A DNA stretch of 64,000 nucleotides from assembly GCF_900107765.1 (NCBI RefSeq), contig NZ_FNQY01000012.1, positions 79,766 through 143,765 of the forward strand, in the 5' to 3' direction. The notes beneath the pieces were generated by a model. It did no database searches, was not told the DNA's origin, and worked only from the letters and a program-made list of their open reading frames with translations. Every line of letters begins with the position of its first letter. Position 1 is the stretch's first letter. This document shows, in pieces, positions 21,801-30,642 of the stretch. The stretch comes from Arachidicoccus rhizosphaerae. Its GTDB lineage: Bacteria > Bacteroidota > Bacteroidia > Chitinophagales > Chitinophagaceae. The translations under genes and the position numbers were made by a program.

Positions 21801-22067
21801 GTGGGGACTAGTACTATCAATTTTTCTAAATAAAATCTTATAGCCTACCATTTGGGCGACGAGCGTGTCTTCTTTGAATTTCATCGGTATAAGGGCTGTA
21901 CCATTGTCGTCAGTCATCCTATGAATACCACTATTACGAAGCTCTAATGATACTCCGGGAATTGGCTGACCAGTAGAAACATCTTTTACCTTAATGGTTA
22001 AATCCTGTCCGTTTACCATATTATACATATTCAAACACAGGAAAATAAATAAAATACTTTTACTCAT
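18876..22067 (-). CDS. SusC/RagA-family TonB-dependent transporter
   Basis: 1063 residues. Signal peptide (1-20), carboxypeptidase-regulatory-like beta domain (TGQPIPGVSLELRNSGIHRM), plug domain with ITIRGLSTINGLRSPLIVVD and NPNDVESVTVLKDAAATSIW, then a ~850-residue beta-barrel ending in an aromatic residue (IGIKCNF). It imports a ligand across the outer membrane using TonB/ExbBD, as encoded at 42-48 kb. It overlaps the TlpA gene by 8 bases and precedes susD by 10: a tight TlpA-SusC-SusD operon. Confidence 0.95.
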   Translation of the reverse strand: MSKSILFIFLCLNMYNMVNGQDLTIKVKDVSTGQPIPGVSLELRNSGIHRMTDDNGTALIPMKFKEDTLVAQMVGYKILFRKIDSTSPHNLIEYLEATDYSLENVTVQTGYQHISKERATGSYEYLDSKILNQQTGSNILDRLNGVANNVVFDNDGNRQQPITIRGLSTINGLRSPLIVVDNFTYEGSVSNINPNDVESVTVLKDAAATSIWGVRAGNGVIVITTKKGSQSGKQSVSFNADMITSGKPNLFYLRPIASSDLIDVEQMLFEKGYYNDKESASSFPALSPVVELLIKKRDGLISAVDFDQQINDLRLHDVRNDLEKYMYRKPFTQQYALNFSGGTQNVSYYFSGGYDRNMDNLGGINNRTTLRSELSIRLAPRLSVNSSVAINLISSKTGAHGYSYLTNNTGGPIYTYTRLADNLGQPLSFAKNYRQSFIDTAGGGKLLDWNYYPLQDYKHDFTKTFISDIVANSSWKYSINKMLSLNFYYQYERQSTQNKNLSDIQSFAARDMINLFTQFDAFGELVYNVPNGGILNRSDATIESNNGRLQVNFDHSWGNSDLTAIAGAEIRQVHTFSGSATTYGYDDDFLSYKSVDYVDYFTTYLGGYQNIADGTSFADRTNRYLSGYINAAYSYKGRYSVSGSMRKDQSNLFGVKANDKGIPLWSGGLAWELSKEGFYNFNAIPYLKFRATYGFSGNVDPSRSAVTTEQYLDLPASYSGFQQARILQYGNPDLRWEKIAMTNIAVDFASRNHTISGSFEYYLKHGTDLYGITPIDPTAGISDGTSIMKNVASMIGRGWELSLTTRNLKGELGWHTTLLFSHSVSKTEAYYLNPALPSSFISNGNTINPMNGFDLYSIISYKWGGLDPMTGDPIGYLNGEKSKDYQAIYNAKDKDDLIYDGSAIPKYTGALRNTFDWKGFELDVNITSAFGFYFRRSSIDYGGLFSMDAGNADYAGRWQKPGDEKHTNIPSMIYPDNSYRDLFYLYSEANVEKGDYIRIQYINLTYTFPKVSKRPNILNSLQIYLNAANLGLLWRSNDVGIDPQYIDVTPQPKTYTIGIKCNF

Positions 22068-23322
22068 TGATTTTTGTTTGGTTAGTAGACAGTGGTGCTA
22101 TTTTCGATTTGGGCTTTATTACACAAACCTTAAGCATTCTTCTTGCAAAAGAAATATCAAGGCCATATGGAGCTAGCGCTTTTTTCAATTTAGGAACATC
22201 TGTGAGATCGGTCGGGAGGCCGTCTATCGTGATGTGACCGGTAATACCGGTTTCATCAATTATAGGTACGGATGACTTTTCGTTCAGTGCATTATAAAAA
22301 AATCGCATAGGAAAGTTATGAATGTACCGGTTGTCATAATAATCAAAAAGAGTTGATTCAGAAGCCATTAATGTATCAAACAAAGCTTTAGTGGTGTACT
22401 TCTTTGTAAGTACCAAGCAATTGATAGGCAGAATCTGCTCTTCTACGGATAAATGAAAAGCCTTATCTAAATCTTCACGCATTCTGCTAAAGAATTCCCA
22501 GTCCTGCGACGCAGGGAGTTGTAGATCATAACAATAAATACTATCCAATAACGGAGACGACTTAATGATTCTGTTATGACTGTACTTTTTCAAAACCGGA
22601 TATGCTTTGGAATACAAAATGGATAATTTTTTATTGGCACAATAAAAACACGTCATTAACCCATCAGAATTCCTGACGCTGCCTTCAGTAACTGCCTGGA
22701 AGTTATCTGTGTATCGGGTAAGAATAGAATGTTCTAGAATGTTACCTAGTGCAGCTGTATCCGTAAAAAATGGGCCCTTCGAATTAAAATTGGGGAAATC
22801 ATTTTTCGTTGGTAAGCGCTTATTACTATCGGAAATGATTGATCGAATATTAACTGGAGTCAATTCTTTTGGAGAGGTAATTGCCCTAACGACTTGGTTA
22901 TAAACCCATACATAGTGTGGTATCTCTCGATGTGGGAATAAGTGCGTCAGTACAGTATCTCCTGTAATTGAGGGCATTATAAGACGGGACTGTTTTTGAA
23001 ATAGTTTAATAATCTTCTCATAGGTATCCCTCGTTTCTTTGGAGTTGACCAGCATGACCATAATACTATCGCCGAACTGCTTTTGCAATGTCTGAGAATG
23101 TGGAATGGCTGCCAAGCAGCTGGTACACCAAGTTGCCCAGAAATCAAAAATAATTAGTCGGTCTTTAAAGTCGGAAAGCCTAGCCGACTTTGCTTTGTAA
23201 TTAACAATACGACTAAGCGTTAAATTGGGGATGGTATCTCCGATCGTTAGCGGGGTAATTTTCTGCGAGAAAATGTTCGAAAAAAACAAGGCTCCGCCCA
23301 ACAAGCATAAAAGCTTTTTCAT
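22060..23322 (-). CDS. TlpA-like thioredoxin-fold protein with C-terminal extension
   Basis: 420 residues with signal peptide (1-19). The thioredoxin domain spans about 25-170 with the active site WCTSC (Cys66, Cys69) in FDFWATWCTSCLAAIP. The ~250-residue remainder is unlike standard TlpA and ends with a Lys/Pro-rich tail; its last part (LPTDLTDVPKLKKALAPYGLDIS) recalls the secretin/STN-like domain joined to such proteins in Bacteroidota. Periplasmic thiol-disulfide exchange is likely. First gene of the operon with SusC and SusD. Confidence 0.85.
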   Translation of the reverse strand: MKKLLCLLGGALFFSNIFSQKITPLTIGDTIPNLTLSRIVNYKAKSARLSDFKDRLIIFDFWATWCTSCLAAIPHSQTLQKQFGDSIMVMLVNSKETRDTYEKIIKLFQKQSRLIMPSITGDTVLTHLFPHREIPHYVWVYNQVVRAITSPKELTPVNIRSIISDSNKRLPTKNDFPNFNSKGPFFTDTAALGNILEHSILTRYTDNFQAVTEGSVRNSDGLMTCFYCANKKLSILYSKAYPVLKKYSHNRIIKSSPLLDSIYCYDLQLPASQDWEFFSRMREDLDKAFHLSVEEQILPINCLVLTKKYTTKALFDTLMASESTLFDYYDNRYIHNFPMRFFYNALNEKSSVPIIDETGITGHITIDGLPTDLTDVPKLKKALAPYGLDISFARRMLKVCVIKPKSKIAPLSTNQTKINE

Positions 23323-23616
23323 TTGGCATTGATAATTAATCAGTTAAGAATATGATGAAATAAAAGCCAGGATTGGCAGGCTGCAAAGTACATGAGAAAA
23401 AAAACAGCCCGCCCAGCCCAGCAAAAGCTAGATCGGGTTTTTGGGCTTAATAGCAAATAAGATCCAGTAAGACACTAAATCCGCCATAATAGCCCGCTTT
23501 ATAATGGAGACTGGAAGCAATATGAGGCCAGTTATTAACAATCTGTTCTGTTTCTTCAAAGAAAAACAGAAATATTAATTTTTTTCAATAAATTTGTTTG
23601 ACTTTTATGCCAATTT

Positions 23617-23650
23617 GGTTGACAATTATATTATCTTCGATCAAAATATT
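23617..23650 (+). promoter_or_regulatory. Putative promoter of the XRE gene pair
   Basis: TTGACAATTATATTATCTTCGATC carries a TAnnTTTG-like -7 box (TATCTTCG, one mismatch) a short way before the ATG at 23657. An upstream TTTG lies near the expected -33 distance. Confidence 0.4.
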
Positions 23651-23656
23651 AATCAA

Positions 23657-24073
23657 ATGAGTAGCAAGGAGGAAGCAACACAATTGTTGAATGATGAAAA
23701 TCATGTAGGCCATAATATTCAACGAATAAGAGTTTATATGGGTATTAAACAAGACACACTGGCCCATGAACTTAATTTAACCCAACCCCAAATATCACTT
23801 TTAGAACAACAAAAGGAAATTGACGATGAAACTTTACAGAAGATATCCACTGTATTAGGTGTTTCTCCTGAATTAATTAAGAAATTTAATGTAGAAAAAG
23901 CAATTTATAATATTAGTAGCAATAATTATAAAGAGGCAACTATTAATGAAGGTGCTAATACTTATGCAATTTCGCAACAGAATAACCCACCAGATATTGT
24001 TATTGATCTATACGAAAGATTATTAAAAAGTGAAAGGGAAAAATTAGAAATTTTATTGAATAGAAAAAACTAA
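23657..24073 (+). CDS. XRE-family helix-turn-helix protein A
   Basis: 138 residues from the ATG at 23657 (a TTG 63 bases earlier is less likely since it would overlap the promoter). HTH_3 domain at about residues 18-75: NIQRIRVYMGIKQDTLAHEL and NLTQPQISLLEQQ. The C-terminal half ends in a short amphipathic helix (IDLYERLLKSEREKLEILL) that could mediate dimers. A homologous regulator follows 22 bases downstream. Likely a DNA-binding regulator of unknown target. Confidence 0.85.
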   Translation: MSSKEEATQLLNDENHVGHNIQRIRVYMGIKQDTLAHELNLTQPQISLLEQQKEIDDETLQKISTVLGVSPELIKKFNVEKAIYNISSNNYKEATINEGANTYAISQQNNPPDIVIDLYERLLKSEREKLEILLNRKN

Positions 24074-24095
24074 TCAAACTTCAAAAATTTAAATT

Positions 24096-24503
24096 ATGGA
24101 TGATTTACAAATGACTGAGCCATCGAAACATATTGGACGAAAAATAGGTAGTGTTAGACGTCTTGTAGGGTTGTCTCAAACTGCTCTGGGAGAAAGGCTG
24201 GGAATGACAAAACAAGCCGTTTCTAAATTGGAACAGACTGAAAATATAGATGAAAAGCGTTTAAAAAAAATCGCTGAGGCTCTGGGTGTTACTGAAGATG
24301 GACTTAAAAAATACAATAGTGAAAGAGTTTTATATTTTACAAACAATTTCTATGAAAATTCAAACGCCAAAATTGAAAGTGGGCTAAATGGTCATGTAGA
24401 AAATATTAATTCTTTTTCAATAGAACAGGCCGTTAAACTATTTGAAGAACTTATTAAAATAGAAAAAGCAAAATTCGACAAAGTCCAAGGGACAAAAAAA
24501 TAG
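24096..24503 (+). CDS. XRE-family helix-turn-helix protein B
   Basis: 135 residues with the HTH at about 14-70 (KIGSVRRLVGLSQTALGERL, GMTKQAVSKLEQTE) and a C-terminal region like that of the upstream gene (SIEQAVKLFEELIKIEKAKF). The two proteins look like diverged tandem duplicates and may form heterodimers (inference). Co-transcribed with the upstream gene. Confidence 0.85.
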   Translation: MDDLQMTEPSKHIGRKIGSVRRLVGLSQTALGERLGMTKQAVSKLEQTENIDEKRLKKIAEALGVTEDGLKKYNSERVLYFTNNFYENSNAKIESGLNGHVENINSFSIEQAVKLFEELIKIEKAKFDKVQGTKK

Positions 24504-24543
24504 ACCAGGCATAAAATTGGGTAAACCATTCAAAAATATTACC

Positions 24544-24774
24544 ATGGATACCTGCTTAATAGAACTGACAAATAATAATGCTTGCCGGCTCTTAAAAGAT
24601 CTGGAAGATTTAAACATAATCAAGATTCTTCGACGAGGTAGAGATCAAAAAGATGAGCAACCAGCAGGCAATGCCGGCCAGTTCAGAGGCGAATTAAACC
24701 TTTCAGATGAGCAATACAAAGACTTTCAGACACATTCAAAAAATATACGTGGCGAATGGCCGAAGAGTATTTAA
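24544..24774 (+). CDS. Antitoxin-like small protein
   Basis: 76 residues from the ATG at 24544; a TTG at 24517 is in frame but less likely. The N-terminal CLIELTNNNACRLLKDLEDL and the C-terminal LSDEQYKDFQTHSKNIRGEW match the form of Bacteroidota antitoxins encoded just before PIN-domain toxins. It overlaps a PIN toxin frame (24756) by 19 bases. The partner is broken, so this is probably a leftover antitoxin. Confidence 0.6.
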   Translation: MDTCLIELTNNNACRLLKDLEDLNIIKILRRGRDQKDEQPAGNAGQFRGELNLSDEQYKDFQTHSKNIRGEWPKSI

Positions 24775-25115
24775 TAGATACCAATGTAGTAATTGACTAT
24801 TTGGGAAACAGGCTTCCTTCAACTGCGGCCTCCAAATTAGAAGGAGCGCCACTTAGTATCCTAACAATAACAAGAATGGAGTTGTTAGCTTGGCGCAACA
24901 AGTGAACAAATCGCTGTACTTGAAAATTATATAAATAATTGCAATATTCATAAACTAAAGGAACCGACTATACTTAAAGCAATTGAAAATTAGAAAGAAG
25001 ACTAAGTTGTCTGATGCCATTATATCGCCACCCCGTTGCCAATAATCTGATTCTTGTCACACGTAATTTGGATGATTTTTAAAATCTTAATGGTTTACGG
25101 ATGGTTAATTCTTGA
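24756..25115 (+). pseudogene. Decayed VapC-like PIN-domain toxin
   Basis: From the ATG at 24756 the frame reads MAEEYLIDTNVVIDYLGN, with the PIN Asp in LIDTN, then TITRMELLAWRNK and a stop. Later pieces of the same fold appear in broken frames: EQIAVLENYIN, KKTKLSDAII, and LVTRNLDDF, then a stop and NLNGLRMVNS before TGA at 25113-25115. LVTRNLDDF is the usual C-terminal PIN motif. At least two lesions: an early stop/frameshift near 24903 and an in-frame TAA after DDF. Confidence 0.75.
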
Positions 25116-25219
25116 AATCTTGCCTCAACCACTACATAAGGGAAATTGTCTAAGATTATTTTTACTCAAAAGTAAAGGTCATTTAGATTTCCTCTTTTTT
25201 TAGACAAAGTATGTAAGAA

Positions 25220-25408
25220 ATGGAAAATAAAAATATCATTAAGAAAATCAAGGCCCAAAAGGTCAAGATTAAAGCTATCCGGCAGGGTTGGAAACCATTA
25301 TCCGAAGCGGAGGCAATAGATTTGAAAAATGAATTATCTAAAAAGAAAGAAATAAAGACCTTGCTTTTAAATAAGGAAAATTGTCTATTCCCTGATTTAG
25401 AGCATTAG
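25220..25408 (+). CDS. Small basic protein, unknown
   Basis: 62 residues, Lys-rich, coiled-coil-like helix (KKIKAQKVKIKAIRQGWKPLSEAEA). No family recognised. It lies 105 bases after the decayed toxin and could be a small regulator or a chance frame. ATG preceded by GTAAGAA with no clear ribosome site. Confidence 0.4.
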   Translation: MENKNIIKKIKAQKVKIKAIRQGWKPLSEAEAIDLKNELSKKKEIKTLLLNKENCLFPDLEH

Positions 25409-25657
25409 AAAAATGAGATCTTGGCAAAGCTTACAAAAGAATATCCATCCATAAAATTTACGGTTTCATAATAATTTGTACAGTTTAGAATAAACGTCCC
25501 AGGCTTTCATCCGTAACAGGCAGTGTAAGTCCAATGGAGAGCTTCCTCATACCGGCTGTAATTAATGCCGCCGGAAAGCCCTGTTGTTGCATTATTTTAT
25601 CCAATTAATCAATTACCGGGTGCCAATTTTATTGACAAAACTGAAAATGTGTATCAA

Positions 25658-25695
25658 ATAAAAAACCACTTACGTTTTTTAATGTGTAAGTGGTT
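25658..25695 (-). terminator. Terminator of tRNA-Lys
   Basis: On the minus strand: AACCACTTAC, 12-base loop, GTAAGTGGTT followed by TTTTATT. A 10-bp perfect stem about 10 bases after the tRNA 3' end. Confidence 0.8.
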
Positions 25696-25704
25696 CATTC
25701 TAAG

Positions 25705-25777
<73 letters not shown>

Positions 25778-25946
25778 AATTGAGGCTGCAATTTCAGTAA
25801 ATATTTTCTTTATTCCAAATACCAGATTAAAATTTATCAGGGGGTTCAGGGTAAATTCCACTGTTTATAAGGCTTTCAGATATTTATAATTAGTTTTTTC
25901 ACGGCCTGATTATTCCCCCGGCCCATCAGGAATTGTAAAATATTTT

Positions 25947-25974
25947 TTTGGTCACCGATTTCCTATTACCTTTG
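25947..25974 (+). promoter_or_regulatory. Putative promoter for the SAM riboswitch leader
   Basis: TTTG at 25947 and TACCTTTG at 25967-25974, fitting the Bacteroidota TTTG/TAnnTTTG pattern, with a 16-base spacer (short). The start of transcription would fall just before the riboswitch at 25994. Confidence 0.55.
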
Positions 25975-25993
25975 CAGCAGTTCTTTAAAGAAT

Positions 25994-26105
25994 CTTATCA
26001 AGAAAGGCAGAGGGATTGGCCCGATGAAGCCTTGGCAACCTCACTCAGGTGAAAGGTGCCAAATCCAACCGAACAGGGTGTGCGAACACCCGACGGGTAG
26101 ATAAG
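25994..26105 (+). ncRNA. SAM-I (S-box) riboswitch
   Basis: Begins CTTATCAAGAAAGGCAGAGG and ends GATAAG, giving the P1 helix. Contains the conserved GGCCCGATGAAGCCTTGGCAACC core and the AGGTGCCAAATCC P3/P4 segment, then a P4 hairpin GGGTGTGCGAACACCC. It binds S-adenosylmethionine and turns off downstream methionine genes; here metY-metX-hom. An intrinsic terminator follows at 26147. Confidence 0.95.
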
Positions 26106-26146
26106 TCAGCGTTAAACTTAAAATTGGTTTCAATTAATCATACTTG

Positions 26147-26175
26147 AGCTTGCCTGACTTGGCAGGCTTTTTTTA
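26147..26175 (+). terminator. Riboswitch expression-platform terminator
   Basis: GCTTGCC, 6-base loop, GGCAGGC, then seven T. It is 42 bases after the SAM aptamer and 400 bases before metY, so SAM-bound transcripts would stop here. Confidence 0.85.
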
Positions 26176-26348
26176 TGCAATTTGGGCAACTTTTCAAGTT
26201 AGCCTACCTACTCTTCTCTTTTCTAATTGGTTTACTTCAGGCTAGTAATAAACGGTCATCAGAATACCCTTTATAATTGCTTAACAAGCATTTATAACAG
26301 ATTTACAACTAGTTGTAAGTTTTACGGATAAGTTCTTTGCGTATTTTA

Positions 26349-26381
26349 TTTGGTAATTAGAAAATTAATCTATTAAATTTG
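26349..26381 (+). promoter_or_regulatory. Second promoter upstream of the leader peptide
   Basis: TTTG at 26349-26352, 21-base spacer, TAAATTTG at 26374-26381, a full match to TAnnTTTG. Lies after the riboswitch terminator and 12 bases before the leader ORF, so it could bypass SAM control. Confidence 0.5.
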
Positions 26382-26392
26382 TGGTGTAAAAG

Positions 26393-26479
26393 ATGCAAAT
26401 AACAACAAATATACAATCCATTCGTATGAAGTACATTATGCCAGTAATGTGCTGTTGTTGTATGTGTATGGGCGCATAA
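26393..26479 (+). CDS. Cys/Met-rich leader peptide upstream of metY
   Basis: 28 codons from ATG to TAA; a second start at 26426 gives 17 residues. The peptide ends MPVMCCCCMCMGA: five Cys and four Met in the last 13 residues. The stop codon lies inside a hairpin (GCGC..AGCT-TTTGT-AGCT-GCGC, 26472-26495). This is the form of a translation-coupled attenuator that senses cysteine and/or methionine charging, placed just before a gene that makes homocysteine from sulfide. No T-run follows the hairpin, so control may act on translation or through Rho. Inference from composition and position. Confidence 0.6.
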   Translation: MQITTNIQSIRMKYIMPVMCCCCMCMGA

Positions 26480-26564
26480 GCTTTTGTAGCTGCGCTATCT
26501 CCACCATTGGGCATATTCAAGCCTTTCATAGAATTTTTCTGTTTTTCTTTTGCTAAACTTCTAA

Positions 26565-27881
<1,317 letters not shown>

Positions 27882-27890
27882 AGATATAAT

Positions 27891-27924
27891 GCGTAGTGTC
27901 TTCCAACAGACACTACGCTTATTT
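27891..27924 (+). terminator. Strong hairpin between metY and metX
   Basis: GCGTAGTGTCT, 6-base loop, AGACACTACGC: a perfect 11-bp stem followed by TTATTT. It begins 10 bases after the metY stop and ends before the metX ATG (27933). It may end part of the transcripts, protect the metY end, or hinder metX translation. Confidence 0.65.
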
Positions 27925-27932
27925 ACATACAA

Positions 27933-28991
27933 ATGGAACAAACAATACAAGTGGATCAACTTATTTACCAACACTCGGAACCTATTACGCTGGAAAGCGG
28001 AGTGGTGCTGCCGAGCTTTCATTTACAATACACGACCTATGGTACTTTAAATGAACGGAAGGACAACGTCGTATGGGTTTTCCATGCCCTGACAGCCAGC
28101 AGCGAAGCTGCTGACTGGTGGCCAGGCCTTGTCGGAGATCAAAAAGTCTTTGACCCCCAAAATCACTTTATTATCTGTGCCAATATGCCAGGCAGCCATT
28201 ATGGTAGCAGCTATCCATTAGACACAGATCCTGATACCGGTGCTCCCTATTACCATGATTTTCCATTATTTACGCTGAGAGACATGGTACTTACTTATCA
28301 AAAGTTACGTGCCCATCTGGGTATTGATAAAATTTGGTTAGGCATCGGAGGATCTATGGGTGGCATGCAGCTGCTGGAATGGGCCATTATGGAACCTGCC
28401 CGCTTTGAAAATATCATTCCCATCGGAACCAATGCCAAGCACTCCCCCTGGGGTGTAGCCCTGAATGCCTCTCAAAGAATGGCTATTGAAAGCGACTGCA
28501 CCTGGGCTTCCAGAACTGCGGATGCCGGACATAACGGCATGAAAGTCGCCCGCTCCATAGCACTGCTGTCTTATAGGGATTATACCGCCTATAACAAAAC
28601 CCAAAAAGGGTTTAGCCCGGAATCAGAAGGCAAGCCGGTAGATCAACAGGTGTTCAGAGCAGAGACCTATCAGCGCTATCAGGGAGAAAAGCTCGCCAAG
28701 CGTTTTAATGCATTCAGCTATTACGCCCTGAGCCGTTCCATGGACAGCCATGACGTCGGCAGAAACAGAGGCGGCGTTGAAAAGGCATTACAGACCATTG
28801 AAGCCCGAACCCTGATCATTGGCATTTTTACAGATATATTATTTCCTCCGGATGAACAGCTTTTTCTTTCTCAACATATCAAAGACGCTGAAGTTCACAT
28901 CATTAATTCAATGTATGGACACGACGGCTTCTTACTGGAGTTCGAGGCAATCGAAAAGCTCATTACGCGTTTTCTAACCCCAAAATTTTAA
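27933..28991 (+). CDS. metX: Homoserine O-acetyltransferase
   Basis: 352-residue alpha/beta hydrolase-fold enzyme that acetylates homoserine with acetyl-CoA. Catalytic triad visible: Ser141 in GIGGSMGGMQLLEW, Asp301 in FTDILFPPDE, His330 in YGHDGFLLE. The conserved HALTASSEAADWW opening and GSHYGSSYP are present. It supplies the substrate of MetY, 51 bases upstream, and is followed 5 bases later by homoserine dehydrogenase. Confidence 0.95.
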   Translation: MEQTIQVDQLIYQHSEPITLESGVVLPSFHLQYTTYGTLNERKDNVVWVFHALTASSEAADWWPGLVGDQKVFDPQNHFIICANMPGSHYGSSYPLDTDPDTGAPYYHDFPLFTLRDMVLTYQKLRAHLGIDKIWLGIGGSMGGMQLLEWAIMEPARFENIIPIGTNAKHSPWGVALNASQRMAIESDCTWASRTADAGHNGMKVARSIALLSYRDYTAYNKTQKGFSPESEGKPVDQQVFRAETYQRYQGEKLAKRFNAFSYYALSRSMDSHDVGRNRGGVEKALQTIEARTLIIGIFTDILFPPDEQLFLSQHIKDAEVHIINSMYGHDGFLLEFEAIEKLITRFLTPKF

Positions 28992-28996
28992 AGACC

Positions 28997-30256
28997 ATGA
29001 CCAGGCATAAAGAAATAACCATAGGTATGTTTGGATTTGGTGTAGTGGGTGAAGGATTATACAAAATCCTGCAACAGACCCCCTCATTAAATGCCAAAAT
29101 CAAAAAATCCTGTATCAAGCATCCGGGCAAAAAAAGAAATGCGCCCGAGGAACTCTTTACAACAGACAAGGACGAGCTGCTCAATGACCCGGAGATTAAT
29201 GTTATTGTAGAGGTGATTGATGATTCAGTGGCCGCCTTTGACATCGTAAGCACGGCACTTAAAAACGGCAAAGCCGTTGTCAGTGCCAGTAAAAAAATGG
29301 TAGCAGAACACCTGCAGGAACTGTTAGAATTGCAAAAACAGACCGGACAGCCTTTCTTATGCGAAGCGGCTGCCTGTGCCTCTATTCCCGTTATCCGCAA
29401 TCTGGAAGAATACTATGACAACGACCTGCTGCACTCCATCAGAGCCATTGTCAACGGATCCACTAATTTTATCCTGACCAAGATGTTTGATGATAAAATA
29501 GGATTCCAGGACGCTTTGATCCTGGCCCAGCAACTGGGCTTTGCAGAAAGTGACCCAACGCTTGATATCGAAGGTTATGACGCCGTAAATAAATGGGTCA
29601 TCCTGCTCAATCATGCTTATGGCATTGTCGAGACGATTGACCATGTGCTCTTTTCCGGTATTCAGAATATCCAGCTCTCTGATGCCATGGTCGCCAAAGA
29701 GAAAGGATTTGATATTAAATTAGTCGCTCAGGCAAAGACACTCCTTAATGGCAAGGTGGCCGCCTATGTACTACCAGAGTTCGTGAAGCTGGACGACCAG
29801 CTGGCCTTCGTAAAAAATGAGTTCAATGGTGTTGTCATTGAAAGTGGATTTGCAGACAGGCAATTCTTTTACGGCAAAGGTGCAGGGAGCCTGGCCACCG
29901 GTTCAGCCGTCATGAGTGATGTTTCTGCACTGCGTTATGGGTATAAATATGAATACAAAAAGCTTTATCATCATACCCCCAGAGAACTCACCAGTGATTT
30001 TTACGTAAGAGTGTATATCAGTTTTGATGATATTAAGAAAATCAAAAAGGACGATTTTGAATGGATAGAAGAATGGCATGCAGGTCTGGAAAGAAGCTAT
30101 CTGACCGGAGTGATTCATTTTTCCAAATTACAAAAGGACGACTGGTGGAAAGAAAACGGCGTTTCGCTGATTCTGGCCGCAGACGGCATTATAGAGGAAA
30201 TAGATTCCCGTAATGCTAAAAGACGCAGTCTGGAGCTGGCGGGTATTCACCTGTAG
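28997..30256 (+). CDS. hom: Homoserine dehydrogenase
   Basis: 419 residues. N-terminal NAD(P) Rossmann domain with GFGVVGEG, then SASKKMVAEH and the substrate region CEAAACASIPVIRNLEEYYD, INGST-type IVNGSTNFILTKM, and FAESDPTLDIEGYDA. It reduces aspartate semialdehyde to homoserine, the precursor for MetX. The C-terminal ~100 residues are an extra domain that may be regulatory but I cannot assign it to ACT. Follows metX by 5 bases; last gene of the met operon. The aspartokinase is not here. Confidence 0.93.
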   Translation: MTRHKEITIGMFGFGVVGEGLYKILQQTPSLNAKIKKSCIKHPGKKRNAPEELFTTDKDELLNDPEINVIVEVIDDSVAAFDIVSTALKNGKAVVSASKKMVAEHLQELLELQKQTGQPFLCEAAACASIPVIRNLEEYYDNDLLHSIRAIVNGSTNFILTKMFDDKIGFQDALILAQQLGFAESDPTLDIEGYDAVNKWVILLNHAYGIVETIDHVLFSGIQNIQLSDAMVAKEKGFDIKLVAQAKTLLNGKVAAYVLPEFVKLDDQLAFVKNEFNGVVIESGFADRQFFYGKGAGSLATGSAVMSDVSALRYGYKYEYKKLYHHTPRELTSDFYVRVYISFDDIKKIKKDDFEWIEEWHAGLERSYLTGVIHFSKLQKDDWWKENGVSLILAADGIIEEIDSRNAKRRSLELAGIHL

Positions 30257-30642
30257 CCAAACGCTTCGAAGGGGGCTCTGACCAGCATATGATCAGATAG
30301 CTCCGTCTGACATATAGGTTTTATAAGTTGTGGTTTTTATAACATTCAGGCTTAAGCAAATGCAGTTCAATCAGCTGGCAGGCGCTTAAGCCTTTTTGCA
30401 TTTGGCAAAACATAGCCAAATGTCATTCAGACAGCGCCTAGCTTTAACCTTTTGTCAAGGAGCCTGCCAGGCTTTTTTCATTATATTTGTCCTGCCAGTC
30501 AGGGCGTTTCACAGATGCATCCAAGCATGCATGACAATTTGTTCAATCTTTAACGTCCCACTTTCTCTGACATACTTCTCCATTATCCGGTTAAGTATTA
30601 AGCGGTCCAATCTTTTTGTTACACACATAAAAATATCAGGAC
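30257..30642 (+). other. Structured intergenic region with three hairpins
   Basis: Between hom and the amidohydrolase. Contains: AGGCTTAAGC...GCTTAAGCCT plus TTTT (30348-30398); CATTTGGC-8 bases-GCCAAATG (30399-30422); and AGCC-TGCCA-GGCT followed by TTTTTT (30461-30479). AAATGCA at 30358 can also pair with TGCATTT at 30398, giving a competing fold. At least one terminator for hom is likely. Confidence 0.6.
30348..30398 (+). terminator. Probable terminator after hom
   Basis: Perfect 10-bp stem (AGGCTTAAGC / GCTTAAGCCT) with a ~26-base loop holding a small inner hairpin, followed by TTTT. The large loop is unusual. Confidence 0.55.
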
